Assembly: GCF_028583545.1 (NCBI RefSeq)
Contig: NZ_CP087107.1
Span: forward strand, 1-64,000
DNA: 64,000 nucleotides
Direction of reading: 5' to 3'
From: Methylobacterium sp. NMS14P
GTDB taxonomy: Bacteria; Pseudomonadota; Alphaproteobacteria; Rhizobiales; Beijerinckiaceae
The position numbers and the translations under genes are program-made. Below the pieces are notes generated by a model. That model had not been told where the DNA came from. It was given only the letters and a program-made list of their open reading frames with translations, and did not search any database. Positions within the stretch are counted from its first letter, which is position 1. Each line of letters begins with the position of its first letter. Of the stretch, positions 17,118 through 25,799 are shown one piece after another.

Positions 17118-19502
17118 ATGCGGCTGCGCACCCTCCTCGCCCTCGTCTTCGCCGCTGGCGCGCTGCTCCTGACGGCCGCCGCCACGACCCTGGTCTCGCA
17201 GTTCGTCGCCGCGCGCGTGCAGATCCGCGCGGAGGCGCACACCGCCGAACTCGCGGAGCATCTGCGCCAGATCATCGACGCCAACATCGCCGAGCGGCTC
17301 GGCGACATGGCCGTGCTGTCGTCGGTCGCCCGGACGAACGCCACGAGGCCCGAAGCGCAGCGCGCGTGGGTCGATGCCCTGCGCGAGAGCTTCCCCGCCT
17401 ATGCCTGGATCGGCTTCGCGGACCGGTCCGGCACCGTCGTCGCCAGTACCGGCGGCATGCTGGAGGGGGAGAGCGTCGCCGCGCGCCCGTGGTTCCAGAA
17501 GGGCATCGAGGCGCCGTCCGTCATCGACGTCCACGACGCGAAGCTCCTCGCCAAGCGCCTGCCGGCGCTGCCCTACGGGGAGCCCTGGCGCTTCATCGAC
17601 GTCGCGATGCCGCTCCGCGACGCGTCCGGGTCACGGATCGGTGTGGTCGGCGGCCACCTCAGCATCACGTGGATGCGCGAGATGAGCCGGGCGGCCATCG
17701 CCAAGGCCCTGAAGCGCGAGCCGAGCGTCGAGGTGCTGATCCTCGCCGGCGACGGGACCGTCATCCTCGGCCCCGGCGATCAGGCCGGTCAGCGCATCGA
17801 CGCCGTCCTGCCCGCTCTGTCGGCGCTGACGAGCGGCGCCGAGCTCGCGAGCGCGCGCGGAACATGGCCCGACGGGGGTGCCTACTTCACCGGCGCGAGC
17901 CGCGCCCGGCCCTCGACCGATCAGCCGACCCTGCCCTGGACGGTCGTGGTGCGGCAGCCCGTCGAGGTGGCGCGGGCGATCTCCGATCCGATCATCAACC
18001 GGCTGATGCTCGGCGGTGCGGCCTTCACGCTCCTGTTCGCGCTCCTGGGCTGGTCGGCGGCGGAGCGCCTCGCCTATCCGCTTCGCGCGCTGGCCCGGGC
18101 GGCCAGCGGCATCGACGCGTCCGCCGGCGATGCCCGCCTGCCGAAGCCGCGCGGCTACCTGGAGATCGCCGAGCTGACGGACGCGCTGACCTCGCTGCTG
18201 GCGCGCCTGGGTGAACGCGATCAAGCCCTGGCACTCGCCAATGTCGATCTCGAGCGCCGCGTGTCCGACCGAACCGCGGAACTCGCCGAGGCCCGCGATC
18301 GGGCCGAAGCGGCGCAGGCGCGGGCCGAGGCCGGTGAGCGCGCCAAGAGCGACTTCCTGGCCACGATGAGCCACGAGATCCGCACGCCGCTGAACGCCAT
18401 CGTGGGCTTCGGCGACCTGCTCCGCGACGACCCCACGCTGACCGCGAGCCAGCAGCGCTGCGTCGACCAGATGCGCGTCGGGTGCGAGGTGTTGACGACG
18501 GTGGTCAACGACATCCTCGACTACGCGCGCATCGAGGCGGACGGCGTCGCGCTGGAGGCTGCGCCGTTCTCGCCGCGCGCGCTCGTGGAGGAGACCGTGG
18601 CCCTCGTCGCCGGGACCGCCGAGCGCAAGGGCCTCGACCTGCGCTGGGACAGCGCTGAGGGCACGGAGCAGCCCGTCATCGGGGACAAGACGCGGCTGAG
18701 GCAGGTGCTGCTGAACCTCGTCAACAACGCGGTCAAGTTCACGCAGCGCGGCTCCGTGACGGTCGCGCTCACGCAGACGACGCGCCCGGACGGCGTCGCC
18801 CTGCACGTCGCCGTCCGCGACACCGGGATCGGGATCCCGGTCGAGGCGCAGGCGCGGCTCTTCACCCGCTTCGCCCAGGCCGACAGCTCCACGACCCGGC
18901 GCTTCGGCGGCACGGGACTGGGGCTCGCGATCGCCAAGGGCCTGATCGAGACGATGGGCGGCACCATGGGCCTGGAAAGCCGCGACGGCGCGGGCTCGAC
19001 CTTCCGGTTCGACGTGGTCCTCCCGCGCGCGGCGACGCGCGCCCCGGCGCCCGAGCGGCCGGTCCTGGCGGCTCCACCGCACGCGGTCGGGGCGGACGGG
19101 GCGCAGCGCGCGCACCTGCTCCTCGTCGAGGACGGGGCGATCAACCGCGAGATCGCCCAGATGGTTCTGGAGGCGATGGGGTATCGCGTCTCCATCGCCT
19201 GCAACGGCCAGGAGGCCGTGGCCATGGTCCGGGCGCAGGCCTACGATCTCGTGCTGATGGACGTGGAGATGCCGGTCATGGACGGCCTCACGGCGACGCG
19301 CTCCATCCGCGGCCTCGACGGCGCGACCGGCGCGGTGCCGATCATCGCGATGACGGCCCATGTCCTGCCCGAGCAGGTCCGAGCGCTCCGGGCGGCCGGC
19401 GCCGACGACCACGTCGGCAAACCCTTCGATCGCGCCCATCTGCGCGCCGTCATCGAGCGCACCCTCGCGGGAGCGGGCCGCCGGTCACGACCGGCGGCAT
19501 GA
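17118..19502 (+). CDS. Membrane-bound hybrid sensor histidine kinase
   Basis: This 794-residue protein has a transmembrane helix at about residues 5-30, a periplasmic dCache-like sensor region (about 35-285) and a second transmembrane helix (about 294-312). A short linker and coiled coil (about 365-410) follow. The kinase core has His419 in FLATMSHEIRTPLNAIVGF and ATPase motifs LVNNAVKFT, DTGIGIP and GGTGLGLAIAKGL. A C-terminal receiver domain (about 665-785) has Asp715 in LVLMDVEMPVMDG and lysine in VGKPF. Hybrid kinases of this form usually hand the phosphate to a histidine phosphotransfer protein or a separate regulator; none is adjacent. The ligand is unknown. Confidence 0.9.
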   Translation: MRLRTLLALVFAAGALLLTAAATTLVSQFVAARVQIRAEAHTAELAEHLRQIIDANIAERLGDMAVLSSVARTNATRPEAQRAWVDALRESFPAYAWIGFADRSGTVVASTGGMLEGESVAARPWFQKGIEAPSVIDVHDAKLLAKRLPALPYGEPWRFIDVAMPLRDASGSRIGVVGGHLSITWMREMSRAAIAKALKREPSVEVLILAGDGTVILGPGDQAGQRIDAVLPALSALTSGAELASARGTWPDGGAYFTGASRARPSTDQPTLPWTVVVRQPVEVARAISDPIINRLMLGGAAFTLLFALLGWSAAERLAYPLRALARAASGIDASAGDARLPKPRGYLEIAELTDALTSLLARLGERDQALALANVDLERRVSDRTAELAEARDRAEAAQARAEAGERAKSDFLATMSHEIRTPLNAIVGFGDLLRDDPTLTASQQRCVDQMRVGCEVLTTVVNDILDYARIEADGVALEAAPFSPRALVEETVALVAGTAERKGLDLRWDSAEGTEQPVIGDKTRLRQVLLNLVNNAVKFTQRGSVTVALTQTTRPDGVALHVAVRDTGIGIPVEAQARLFTRFAQADSSTTRRFGGTGLGLAIAKGLIETMGGTMGLESRDGAGSTFRFDVVLPRAATRAPAPERPVLAAPPHAVGADGAQRAHLLLVEDGAINREIAQMVLEAMGYRVSIACNGQEAVAMVRAQAYDLVLMDVEMPVMDGLTATRSIRGLDGATGAVPIIAMTAHVLPEQVRALRAAGADDHVGKPFDRAHLRAVIERTLAGAGRRSRPAA

Positions 19503-19588
19503 CCGTCACGGCCGAGCCGCGATCCCCGGGGTAGGTGGCGGGCGGGCGCGTCGTCCGCGCGCGCGGCGCGCGGCCTCGGCCGTCCGCG

Positions 19589-20140
19589 TCACGCCCGAGC
19601 GCGCTGCGCCAGCGCTCGCCCGACCTCGAACAGCGCCAGATCCGACACCTGCCGCAGCCGCTGGTGGCCCATCGCGACGATCGCCGCGCGCGCCTGCAGG
19701 AGGTGATCGACCGCCAGGACCATCGGGTCGTCCGCCGGCAGATCGGCCGGCTCGGCCGGGAGGAAGGGGCCGCGGTGGCTGTCCGTCGTGTCGATGATGA
19801 TGCCGCGGCCGCGCATCCGTCCCGCCGGATCGGGCGTGAGGCTGCCGCGGTCGAGAACCCATCGGACCTCGCCGCCACCCGTGAGGACGCGGTACTCGGC
19901 GGAGACGGGGCCGCCCGTCTCGCGCACCCGGGCGATGCGCGCGAAGACCCAGTCGCGATCGTCCGGATGGGTGCATCGCAGGGCGATCTCGATGGGCAGC
20001 GGTCGACCGGCCAGGGCCACATCCCCGGCGAGCAGCGCCGCCGTCCCTTCGTCGAGGACGGACTGTCCGGCCGACACGTCCGCGGTCCAAGCGCCGACAT
20101 AGCCCGCCGCCCGCAGTGCAAGATCAGCCGCAGTCTGCAA
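19589..20140 (-). CDS. PAS-fold protein (183 aa), TTG start
   Basis: The N-terminal two-thirds looks like a PAS_3-type fold: GYVGAWTADVSAGQSVLDEG, a loop, CTHPDDRDWVFARI, then SAEYRVLTGGGEVRWVLDRG and RGRGIIIDTTD. A helical tail follows with no kinase, cyclase or DNA-binding output domain. It is probably a stand-alone sensory module acting on another protein. The start is a rare TTG at 20140, chosen because GGAGGGAGG lies 8 bp before it and no ATG or GTG fits better. It is convergent with the hybrid kinase gene. Confidence 0.72.
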   Translation of the reverse strand: MQTAADLALRAAGYVGAWTADVSAGQSVLDEGTAALLAGDVALAGRPLPIEIALRCTHPDDRDWVFARIARVRETGGPVSAEYRVLTGGGEVRWVLDRGSLTPDPAGRMRGRGIIIDTTDSHRGPFLPAEPADLPADDPMVLAVDHLLQARAAIVAMGHQRLRQVSDLALFEVGRALAQRARA

Positions 20141-20774
20141 CAGCGTGGCCTCCCTCCGCGCAAATCGGTTCGCGCAAACCCAGTCTCCGGTACTGATATA
20201 CCAAAATCAATGGCCGATACCGGTATCATACCGCCGGGGCCGGAGATTTGGCAACTTCTAGTATCAGTAATGGGCGGGAGCATACAACTCCCCGCCGAAA
20301 GTCGCGCGAACCAAGATCAACCCGATGCGTGGCAAGCAGTCCTCGGCCCCGCCGCAGCAGTCCGGGGCGGCTGTCACCGTATCGATCAACACCGTCACAG
20401 GACGAGGCCCGTCGCGGGGATCCCGCTGTGCTACGTCCGCGGGACAGGTGATCCCGTGCCTGCCGGCAGCGCGCGCTGCGGTTGAGGACGCGCCGGCGCG
20501 CGGCGACCGCGTCGCCCGAGGGGGACGAGCGGCTTCCGAGACAGGCCGGCGCGGCTGCCTTATCGGCCCCATGTCCGCGGCGGGCGGCTGTCCGCCCGTC
20601 CGCTCCCGGTCCCGTCCGGGCCCCGGTGGAGCGTCGGGGGAGGGGACCCTGCGGTGTCGCGGGCGCGGTGACGCCGATCGGATCGGCCTGTCCCGGCGGC
20701 GCGCCCGCGGGCCTCCTTGTGGCGGCGCCCGAAGTTCGACAAACCCGTCCGGACGATATCGAGGACGGGCGCCG
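20141..20774. other. Intergenic stretch, 634 bp, with an AT-rich palindromic part
   Basis: No gene is supported. Bases about 20185-20275 are AT-rich and hold a perfect 12-bp palindrome (20216-20227) and a flanking 8-bp inverted repeat. This is probably the promoter region of the PAS gene on the minus strand and perhaps of the plus-strand glycan genes. The frame upstream of the ATG at 20775 stays open but its translation is arginine/proline-rich and looks non-coding. Confidence 0.4.
20216..20227. promoter_or_regulatory. Perfect palindrome inside nested inverted repeats
   Basis: GATACCGGTATC is a perfect 12-bp palindrome. It is flanked by the inverted pair TACTGATA (20191-20198) and TATCAGTA (20262-20269). 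The local drop in GC and the position 76 bp upstream of the TTG of the PAS gene fit an operator or promoter element. No regulator is identified. Confidence 0.45.
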
Positions 20775-22649
20775 ATGATCATCCGCCATACCCGTAGCCT
20801 GCAGCGATCGGGGGACGCGGTCACGAGCCGCGACGGGCGGCTCGTCGCGCATTGTCCGACGGAGGCCGGCTGGTCCGCGCTCGGCCTGATCGATCTCGGC
20901 GGACGCGCCACGGTGGTCGCGCTCCTGGGTCCGAGCGACGCGCGCGCGTTCCGCTTCCTGAACCCGGACGGCGCGCCGCTGGCGTCCTGCGCGGCGGATT
21001 TCCTCGCCGCGCCACGGGACGGCGCGGGCCCGCTCGACTGGCAGGCCGAGGCGGTTCTCACCGACGACGACGGCGCGTCGGGCCCGCAGGCCATGATCGA
21101 GGATATCCATCTCCTGATCGAGGCCCTCGCGCGCGCGGCCGCCGCGAACCCGGACCAGGCTGTCCGGGTCGTGACGGGCGGAGGTTCCGATCCGCGCGCG
21201 CAGGCGATGCACGCGGCGCTGGCGCGGCTCAACGGCGCGCCGGCGGGGTCTCCGCCCCATCTGCCCGAACTGGTGACGAAGGAGATCGTCGCGCGCGGCG
21301 GGCAGGAGACGCGCCACCCGGACGGCGGCGACCTGCGCTTCTCGATCTACCTGCCCATGCCGGGCTTCCGGTTCGTCGGCTACTCGGTGGACCGGAACGA
21401 GACGCTGTGCACGCTGATCGGCAAGAACTCCCGCCTCGCGTCGGCCCTCTTGGACGTTCGAACCAACACGGCCTACGCCCGGCCGAACCTGGCGAGCGTC
21501 GGGTTCGACGCCGCGACCCTCGTGCAGGTCCGGTTGTGGCGGCAGTACCTCCTTCCGGCTCTGATCGACGGCGCGGCCCGGTCGACCCGGGTCGGGATCG
21601 TCTTCGAACACGCGCATATCAGTCACGCCATCTGGAACGAGCTGGCCGCGGTCGACGACGTGCTGTCGCTCGGCCGCTCGCCGGCGGTGTTCCTGTTCGC
21701 CAGCTGCAACGAGCCAATCTTTCCGGTCGACGCCGTCTTTCCGGAAGTCGCCGGACGTGTGTATCGCGGGATCGAAGGCCCGCTGCCCCTGTTGCAGGCT
21801 GCCGTCACGGGCGCGGCGACCTTCCTGCCGTTTCGCTCCTACCGCGTGAGCCAGCGATTGGCCGATCGCCTCGCGGCCCTGGCGCGGAGCGCCGAACCCG
21901 CGCTCGATGCCCGCCTGACCGACGCGGCGCGCCGGGCCACGATCGTCCTCATCGGCCTGCGGCTGGAGAATCGCCAGTGGGTCCGGCAGCTCGACGGGTA
22001 TGTTGCCCTGATCCGCCGCCTCGGTCGGAGGCGGGGGGAGCGGTTTCTGGTCATCGTCGACGGGCACAACACGCTCGCGCGCGCGACGGGCGGCTTCGTC
22101 GAGAGCTACTGCGAGAGCCTCGTCCCGGTGACGGGGACCGTGCCCTCCATCGTCCAGATGGAGATCGACTTGATCGAGGCGCTCCGCCCCCAGGTCGCGG
22201 ATATCGCCAACGTCGACGTGCTGCCGCTCGTGCCCTGCTCGATGGGCGCGAGCCTCGTGGCCTCGCTCCACACCGACCTGTTCGTGACGCATTTCGGAGC
22301 CGGTCTCGCCAAGTATAAGTGGGTCGCCAACGCGCCCGGCTGCGTCATATCGAGCCGATCCGTGCTCAGCGGAAAGGACGATCTGCGCATCTACGACACC
22401 GAGATCTTTCGGGAGAACGTGTCGGCCTGTTTCTACATCCCCGCCGATCGGGTGACGGATCTCGACACCTCCAGCAACGCCCTTCATGTCCCCGGCAGCA
22501 GGGAGCGCGAGGATTTCGACCTCGACCTCGAAGAGTTCGCCCGCTTCGTCGAGGAGAACCTGCCGAGGAAGCGCGCCGCGCGCGCGCGCTGGCTCGACCG
22601 GCTGAACGTCTTCAAGACTCGCGCCGACACCGGCACGGCAAGGCTCTGA
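20775..22649 (+). CDS. Unrecognised protein with a GT61-like segment, possible glycosyltransferase
   Basis: I do not recognise this 624-residue protein as a whole. It has no signal peptide or clear membrane helix. Near residues 500-512, DLFVTHFGAGLAKYKW resembles the HGAGLxN motif of GT61-type glycosyltransferases, followed by a beta-strand segment as in that family; the histidine precedes Phe-Gly here instead of directly preceding Gly. Other notable segments are GYSVDRNETLCTLIGKNS (about 205-222), FEHAHISHAIWNEL (about 277-290) and FLVIVDGHNTLAR (about 424-436). The next gene (UDP-glucuronate decarboxylase) starts 18 bp after its stop, which supports a sugar-transfer role, perhaps with UDP-xylose. 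ATG at 20775 is preceded by GAGGAC at long spacing. Confidence 0.6.
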   Translation: MIIRHTRSLQRSGDAVTSRDGRLVAHCPTEAGWSALGLIDLGGRATVVALLGPSDARAFRFLNPDGAPLASCAADFLAAPRDGAGPLDWQAEAVLTDDDGASGPQAMIEDIHLLIEALARAAAANPDQAVRVVTGGGSDPRAQAMHAALARLNGAPAGSPPHLPELVTKEIVARGGQETRHPDGGDLRFSIYLPMPGFRFVGYSVDRNETLCTLIGKNSRLASALLDVRTNTAYARPNLASVGFDAATLVQVRLWRQYLLPALIDGAARSTRVGIVFEHAHISHAIWNELAAVDDVLSLGRSPAVFLFASCNEPIFPVDAVFPEVAGRVYRGIEGPLPLLQAAVTGAATFLPFRSYRVSQRLADRLAALARSAEPALDARLTDAARRATIVLIGLRLENRQWVRQLDGYVALIRRLGRRRGERFLVIVDGHNTLARATGGFVESYCESLVPVTGTVPSIVQMEIDLIEALRPQVADIANVDVLPLVPCSMGASLVASLHTDLFVTHFGAGLAKYKWVANAPGCVISSRSVLSGKDDLRIYDTEIFRENVSACFYIPADRVTDLDTSSNALHVPGSREREDFDLDLEEFARFVEENLPRKRAARARWLDRLNVFKTRADTGTARL

Positions 22650-22667
22650 TTGCTGGGACCATCACGG

Positions 22668-23627
22668 ATGAGCGACCGGATCCTGATCACCGGCGGCGGC
22701 GGCTTCATCGGCTCGCACCTGAGCGAGCGCCTGCTGGAGCAGGGCCACGAGGTCCTCTGCGTCGACAATTTCTTCACGGGCAGGAAGAGCAACATCGCTC
22801 ACCTGTTCGACAACCCGCGCTTCGAGCTCATTCGGCACGATGTCACGCATCCGCTCTTCGTCGAAGTGGATCGGATCTACAATCTTGCCTGCCCGGCCTC
22901 CCCGATCCATTACCAGTTCGATCCCGTCCAGACGACCAAGACCAGCGTGATGGGGGCCATCAACATGCTGGGGCTGGCGAAGCGGCTCCGCGTGCCGATC
23001 CTTCAGGCGTCGACCTCGGAGGTTTACGGAGATCCGCTCGTGCACCCGCAGCCCGAGGGGTACTGGGGGAACGTCAATCCGCTCGGGCCCCGGTCCTGCT
23101 ACGACGAGGGCAAGCGCTGCGCCGAGACCCTGTTCTTCGACTATCACAGGCAGCATCGCGTCCCGATCAAGGTCGTGCGGATCTTCAACACCTACGGCCC
23201 GCGCATGCATCCCAGCGACGGGCGGGTCGTCTCCAACTTCGTCGTCCAGGCCCTGCGCGGCGCGCCGATCACGGTCTTCGGCGAAGGGCATCAAACCCGT
23301 TCGTTCTGCTACGTCGACGATCTGGTCCTGGGCCTCCAGGCGATGATGGCCACCGAGACGGCGATCACCGGTCCCGTCAATCTCGGCAATTCGGACGAGT
23401 TCACCATCCGACAGCTTGCCGAACTCGTCGTCGACTTGTCGGGCTCGCGTTCGAGGCTCGTTCACGCCCCGCTCCCGGTGGACGATCCGCGCCAGAGACG
23501 GCCCGACATCGCCCTGGCCGAGCAGCTCCTCGACTGGCGCCCGACCGTGCCGCTGCGGGAAGGGCTCATGAAAACCATCGCCTACTTCGAGAGGCTGCTG
23601 ATCTCGGAGCAGATCAGGCCGGTCTGA
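22668..23627 (+). CDS. UDP-glucuronate decarboxylase (UDP-xylose synthase)
   Basis: This 319-residue extended short-chain dehydrogenase converts UDP-glucuronate to UDP-xylose. The NAD-binding motif [10 protein letters not shown] is at residues 9-18, STSEVYGDP at about 115-123, and the catalytic Tyr145 and Lys149 in [28 protein letters not shown] (in parts) and [10 protein letters not shown] follow. The pair EVYGDP / [15 protein letters not shown] is characteristic of the UXS subgroup and separates it from dTDP-glucose dehydratase and UDP-glucose epimerase. It is 18 bp downstream of the GT-like gene and is likely cotranscribed. Xylose may end up in an exopolysaccharide or O-antigen. Confidence 0.9.
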   Translation: MSDRILITGGGGFIGSHLSERLLEQGHEVLCVDNFFTGRKSNIAHLFDNPRFELIRHDVTHPLFVEVDRIYNLACPASPIHYQFDPVQTTKTSVMGAINMLGLAKRLRVPILQASTSEVYGDPLVHPQPEGYWGNVNPLGPRSCYDEGKRCAETLFFDYHRQHRVPIKVVRIFNTYGPRMHPSDGRVVSNFVVQALRGAPITVFGEGHQTRSFCYVDDLVLGLQAMMATETAITGPVNLGNSDEFTIRQLAELVVDLSGSRSRLVHAPLPVDDPRQRRPDIALAEQLLDWRPTVPLREGLMKTIAYFERLLISEQIRPV

Positions 23628-23634
23628 TCCGACC

Positions 23635-23660
23635 GGGGCACACTCGCGGGGCACACTCGC
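23635..23660. repeat. 13-bp tandem duplication
   Basis: GGGGCACACTCGC occurs twice back to back (23635-23647 and 23648-23660), directly after the decarboxylase gene and at the edge of the decayed esterase gene. It is probably a small slippage duplication. Confidence 0.85.
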
Positions 23661-24034
23661 TGCCGGAGCGCGAGCAGGGCATCACCGAGGGCGCCGCGCC
23701 GGGTCAGGTCGTCGGGGCCGCCGGCATAGTCGCGGGCGGTGACGTCGTAGCCGCTGGCCTCGCCGGTGGCGCGCAGGCGCCGCGTGGACGCGAGGATGTC
23801 GCTGGCGCCCGACGGCCCGCCTCGAAGAGCCCGGCCGTGAGATGGACGCGCAGCGCCGCGCGGCGCCCGGGCGACCTGCTCGGTCCCGCCCTCGGACGAT
23901 CCGTCCGGATGCCACCAGAGGGAGCCCGACAGCGCGACCACGTGGCCGAACCGCTCCGGATGCGCCAGCGCCACGGCCATGGCCGCGAGGCCGCCATGGC
24001 TCGGGCAAGCCGTCCGATCGGCCAGAGGCGACAT
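23640..24034 (-). pseudogene. Decayed alpha/beta-hydrolase (enterochelin-esterase-like), C-terminal remnant
   Basis: The minus strand reads GLAAMAVALAHPERFGHVV and ALSGSLWWHPDGSSEGG, typical of the nucleophile-elbow region of Fes/IroE-like esterases. The elbow itself reads CPSHGG instead of the usual GxSxGG. The homology continues in another frame as RAALRVHLTAGLFEAG, then returns to the first frame as SGASDILASTRRLRATGEAS and YDVTARDYAGG. At least two compensating frameshifts are therefore needed, and the N-terminal half is missing. The intact ancestor would have hydrolysed an ester such as a ferric siderophore. The remnant is not expected to be functional. Confidence 0.65.
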
Positions 24035-24380
24035 CGGGCGCGAACCAAGTGCTTCCTCTCCGAGCTCCGGATCGAAATGATTTTCTTTCCCGCCTCAGAA
24101 ATATGACAGCACATTTCCACAGATCCATGACATAAAATGATCTGAAATCTGGAGGCTCAGCATTTCTTCGGTATTCTCTCGACATGCCACGAGGGCGATC
24201 GAGAGTGTTTTGCGGATTCATTGCCGGTTTTATTAGGAATGATCTTCCACAGTAAAGAGTTATCGGTACATTCTCGGCGCTATCAGCGCGTGTATATTGA
24301 AGTTGTTATCGTAACTTTGGATCTGTGAGGCGGCGCGGCCCGCCGACTCGTCAGCACATCCCCGAAGGTATGACGTCCGA
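24035..24380. promoter_or_regulatory. AT-rich promoter region upstream of the organosulfur genes
   Basis: This 346-bp stretch is markedly poorer in GC than the rest of the window and carries no gene. It should contain the promoter of the monooxygenase gene at 24381. I looked for a sigma-54 -24/-12 box, which controls related sfn genes elsewhere, and saw no convincing one. No regulator gene is adjacent. Confidence 0.4.
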
Positions 24381-25790
24381 ATGTCGAGAACCATCCGCTT
24401 CAACGCTTTCGACATGAACTGCGTCGGCCACCAGTCGCCGGGCCTGTGGGCCCATCCGCGTGATCGGTCGTGGCAGTACAAGGATCTCGAGTACTGGCAG
24501 GATCTTGCCCGGACGCTGGAGCGCGGGATCTTCGACGGGATCTTCATCGCCGACGTCGTCGGCTATTACGACGTCTACAAGGGCTCGAACTGGCACGCCC
24601 TGCATCAGGCCGCGCAGATCCCGGTCAACGATCCGCTCCAGCTCGCCGCGCCGATCGCGCTGGCCACCGAGCATCTCGGCATCGGCATCACGGCCTCGAC
24701 CTCCTTCGAGCACCCCTACACCTTCGCGCGGCGCCTCTCGACCGCCGACCACCACACGAAGGGGCGGGTCGGCTGGAACATCGTCACGTCGTATCTCGAG
24801 AGCGGCGCCCGGAACCTCGGCCAGGAGGGCCTGAAGCGCCACGACAACCGCTACGAAGTCGCGGCCGAGTATGTCGAGGTGCTCTACAAGCTGTTCGAGG
24901 GCAGCTGGGAGGACGGGGCGGTCCTGCGCGATCGCGACCGGCGGATCTTCACCGATCCGGCCAAGGTCCACGAGATCGGGCATCGCGGCCGGCATTTCAC
25001 GGTGCCGGGCTACCATCTGTGCGAGCCCTCGCCGCAGCGCACGCCGGTGCTCTATCAGGCGGGCGCCTCGGGGCCCGGCAAGGCCTTCGCGGCCGCCCAT
25101 GCCGAGTGCGTGTTCGTCGCCGCGCCGCTGAAAGCCATGCTCAAGGCCTACGTGGCCGACGTGCGCGCCCAGGCCCGGGCCGCCGGCCGCTCGCCCCGGG
25201 ACGTGCTGATCTACAACCTCACCACGATCATCGTCGCCGAGACCGACGCGGCCGCGCAGAGGAAGTTCGAGGAATACCAGTCCTACGCCTCGTATGACGG
25301 CGCGCTGGTGTTCATGTCGGGCTGGAGCGGCATCGATTTCGGCCAGTACGCGCCGACCGACCTCGTCCGGAAGGTCGAGACCAACGCCATCGTGTCGATG
25401 GTCGAGTACTTCTCGTCGTCCGAGAAGCCCTGGTCGATCGCGGAGCTCGCCCGCTGGGGCGGCATCGGCGGGATCGGACCGGTCTTCGTCGGCTCGCCCG
25501 CGACGGTCGCCGACATCCTCCAGGAATGGGTCGCCGACACCGACGTCGACGGCTTCAACCTCGCCTACGCGGTCACGCCGGAGAGTTTCGAGGATGCCGT
25601 GAACCTGCTGGTGCCGGAGCTGCAGCGGCGCGGCGTCTACCCGAAGGCTTACCGCCCCGGAACCTTGCGCGAGAAGCTGTTCGGCCGGGGGCCAACCCTG
25701 CCGGAGACTCATCCGGCCCACGGCTATCGCGACATCGAGGCGGTGAAGGCGCGCGCGTCGGCGCTCCGTCCCGCCGCCGCGGCCGAGTGA
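24381..25790 (+). CDS. FMN-dependent monooxygenase of the NtaA/SnaA/DszA family
   Basis: This 469-residue luciferase-like TIM-barrel flavoenzyme uses reduced FMN and oxygen to cleave C-S or C-N bonds in small organic compounds. Family segments are visible: an N-terminal barrel strand with RFNAFDMNCVGHQSPGLW, FDGIFIADVVGYYDVY, TFARRLSTADHHTKGRVGWN and IVTSYLESGARNLG. LYQAGASGPGKAFAA, in the FMN phosphate-binding region, follows. It matches the dibenzothiophene-sulfone / dimethylsulfone / nitrilotriacetate group; the exact substrate cannot be read. It heads a likely operon with an ABC importer and a DszC/SfnB-type flavoprotein, which favours a sulfur compound. A separate flavin reductase would be needed and is not in the window. 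Confidence 0.88.
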   Translation: MSRTIRFNAFDMNCVGHQSPGLWAHPRDRSWQYKDLEYWQDLARTLERGIFDGIFIADVVGYYDVYKGSNWHALHQAAQIPVNDPLQLAAPIALATEHLGIGITASTSFEHPYTFARRLSTADHHTKGRVGWNIVTSYLESGARNLGQEGLKRHDNRYEVAAEYVEVLYKLFEGSWEDGAVLRDRDRRIFTDPAKVHEIGHRGRHFTVPGYHLCEPSPQRTPVLYQAGASGPGKAFAAAHAECVFVAAPLKAMLKAYVADVRAQARAAGRSPRDVLIYNLTTIIVAETDAAAQRKFEEYQSYASYDGALVFMSGWSGIDFGQYAPTDLVRKVETNAIVSMVEYFSSSEKPWSIAELARWGGIGGIGPVFVGSPATVADILQEWVADTDVDGFNLAYAVTPESFEDAVNLLVPELQRRGVYPKAYRPGTLREKLFGRGPTLPETHPAHGYRDIEAVKARASALRPAAAAE

Positions 25791-25799
25791 GGGCTGCCC

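Noticed and set aside
19508-19583. Inverted repeat ACGGCCGAG / CTCGGCCGT as a terminator between convergent genes
   Set aside because: Arms of 9 bp are separated by 58 bp and no T-run follows; too weak in such GC-rich DNA.
20325-20774. In-frame 5' extension of the GT-like gene by 150 codons
   Set aside because: The extension is Arg/Pro/Gly-rich, overlaps a promoter-like region, and adds no domain; ATG at 20775 is preferred.
24035-24380. AT-rich stretch considered as an insertion-sequence remnant
   Set aside because: No terminal inverted repeats, target duplication or transposase-like frame was found.
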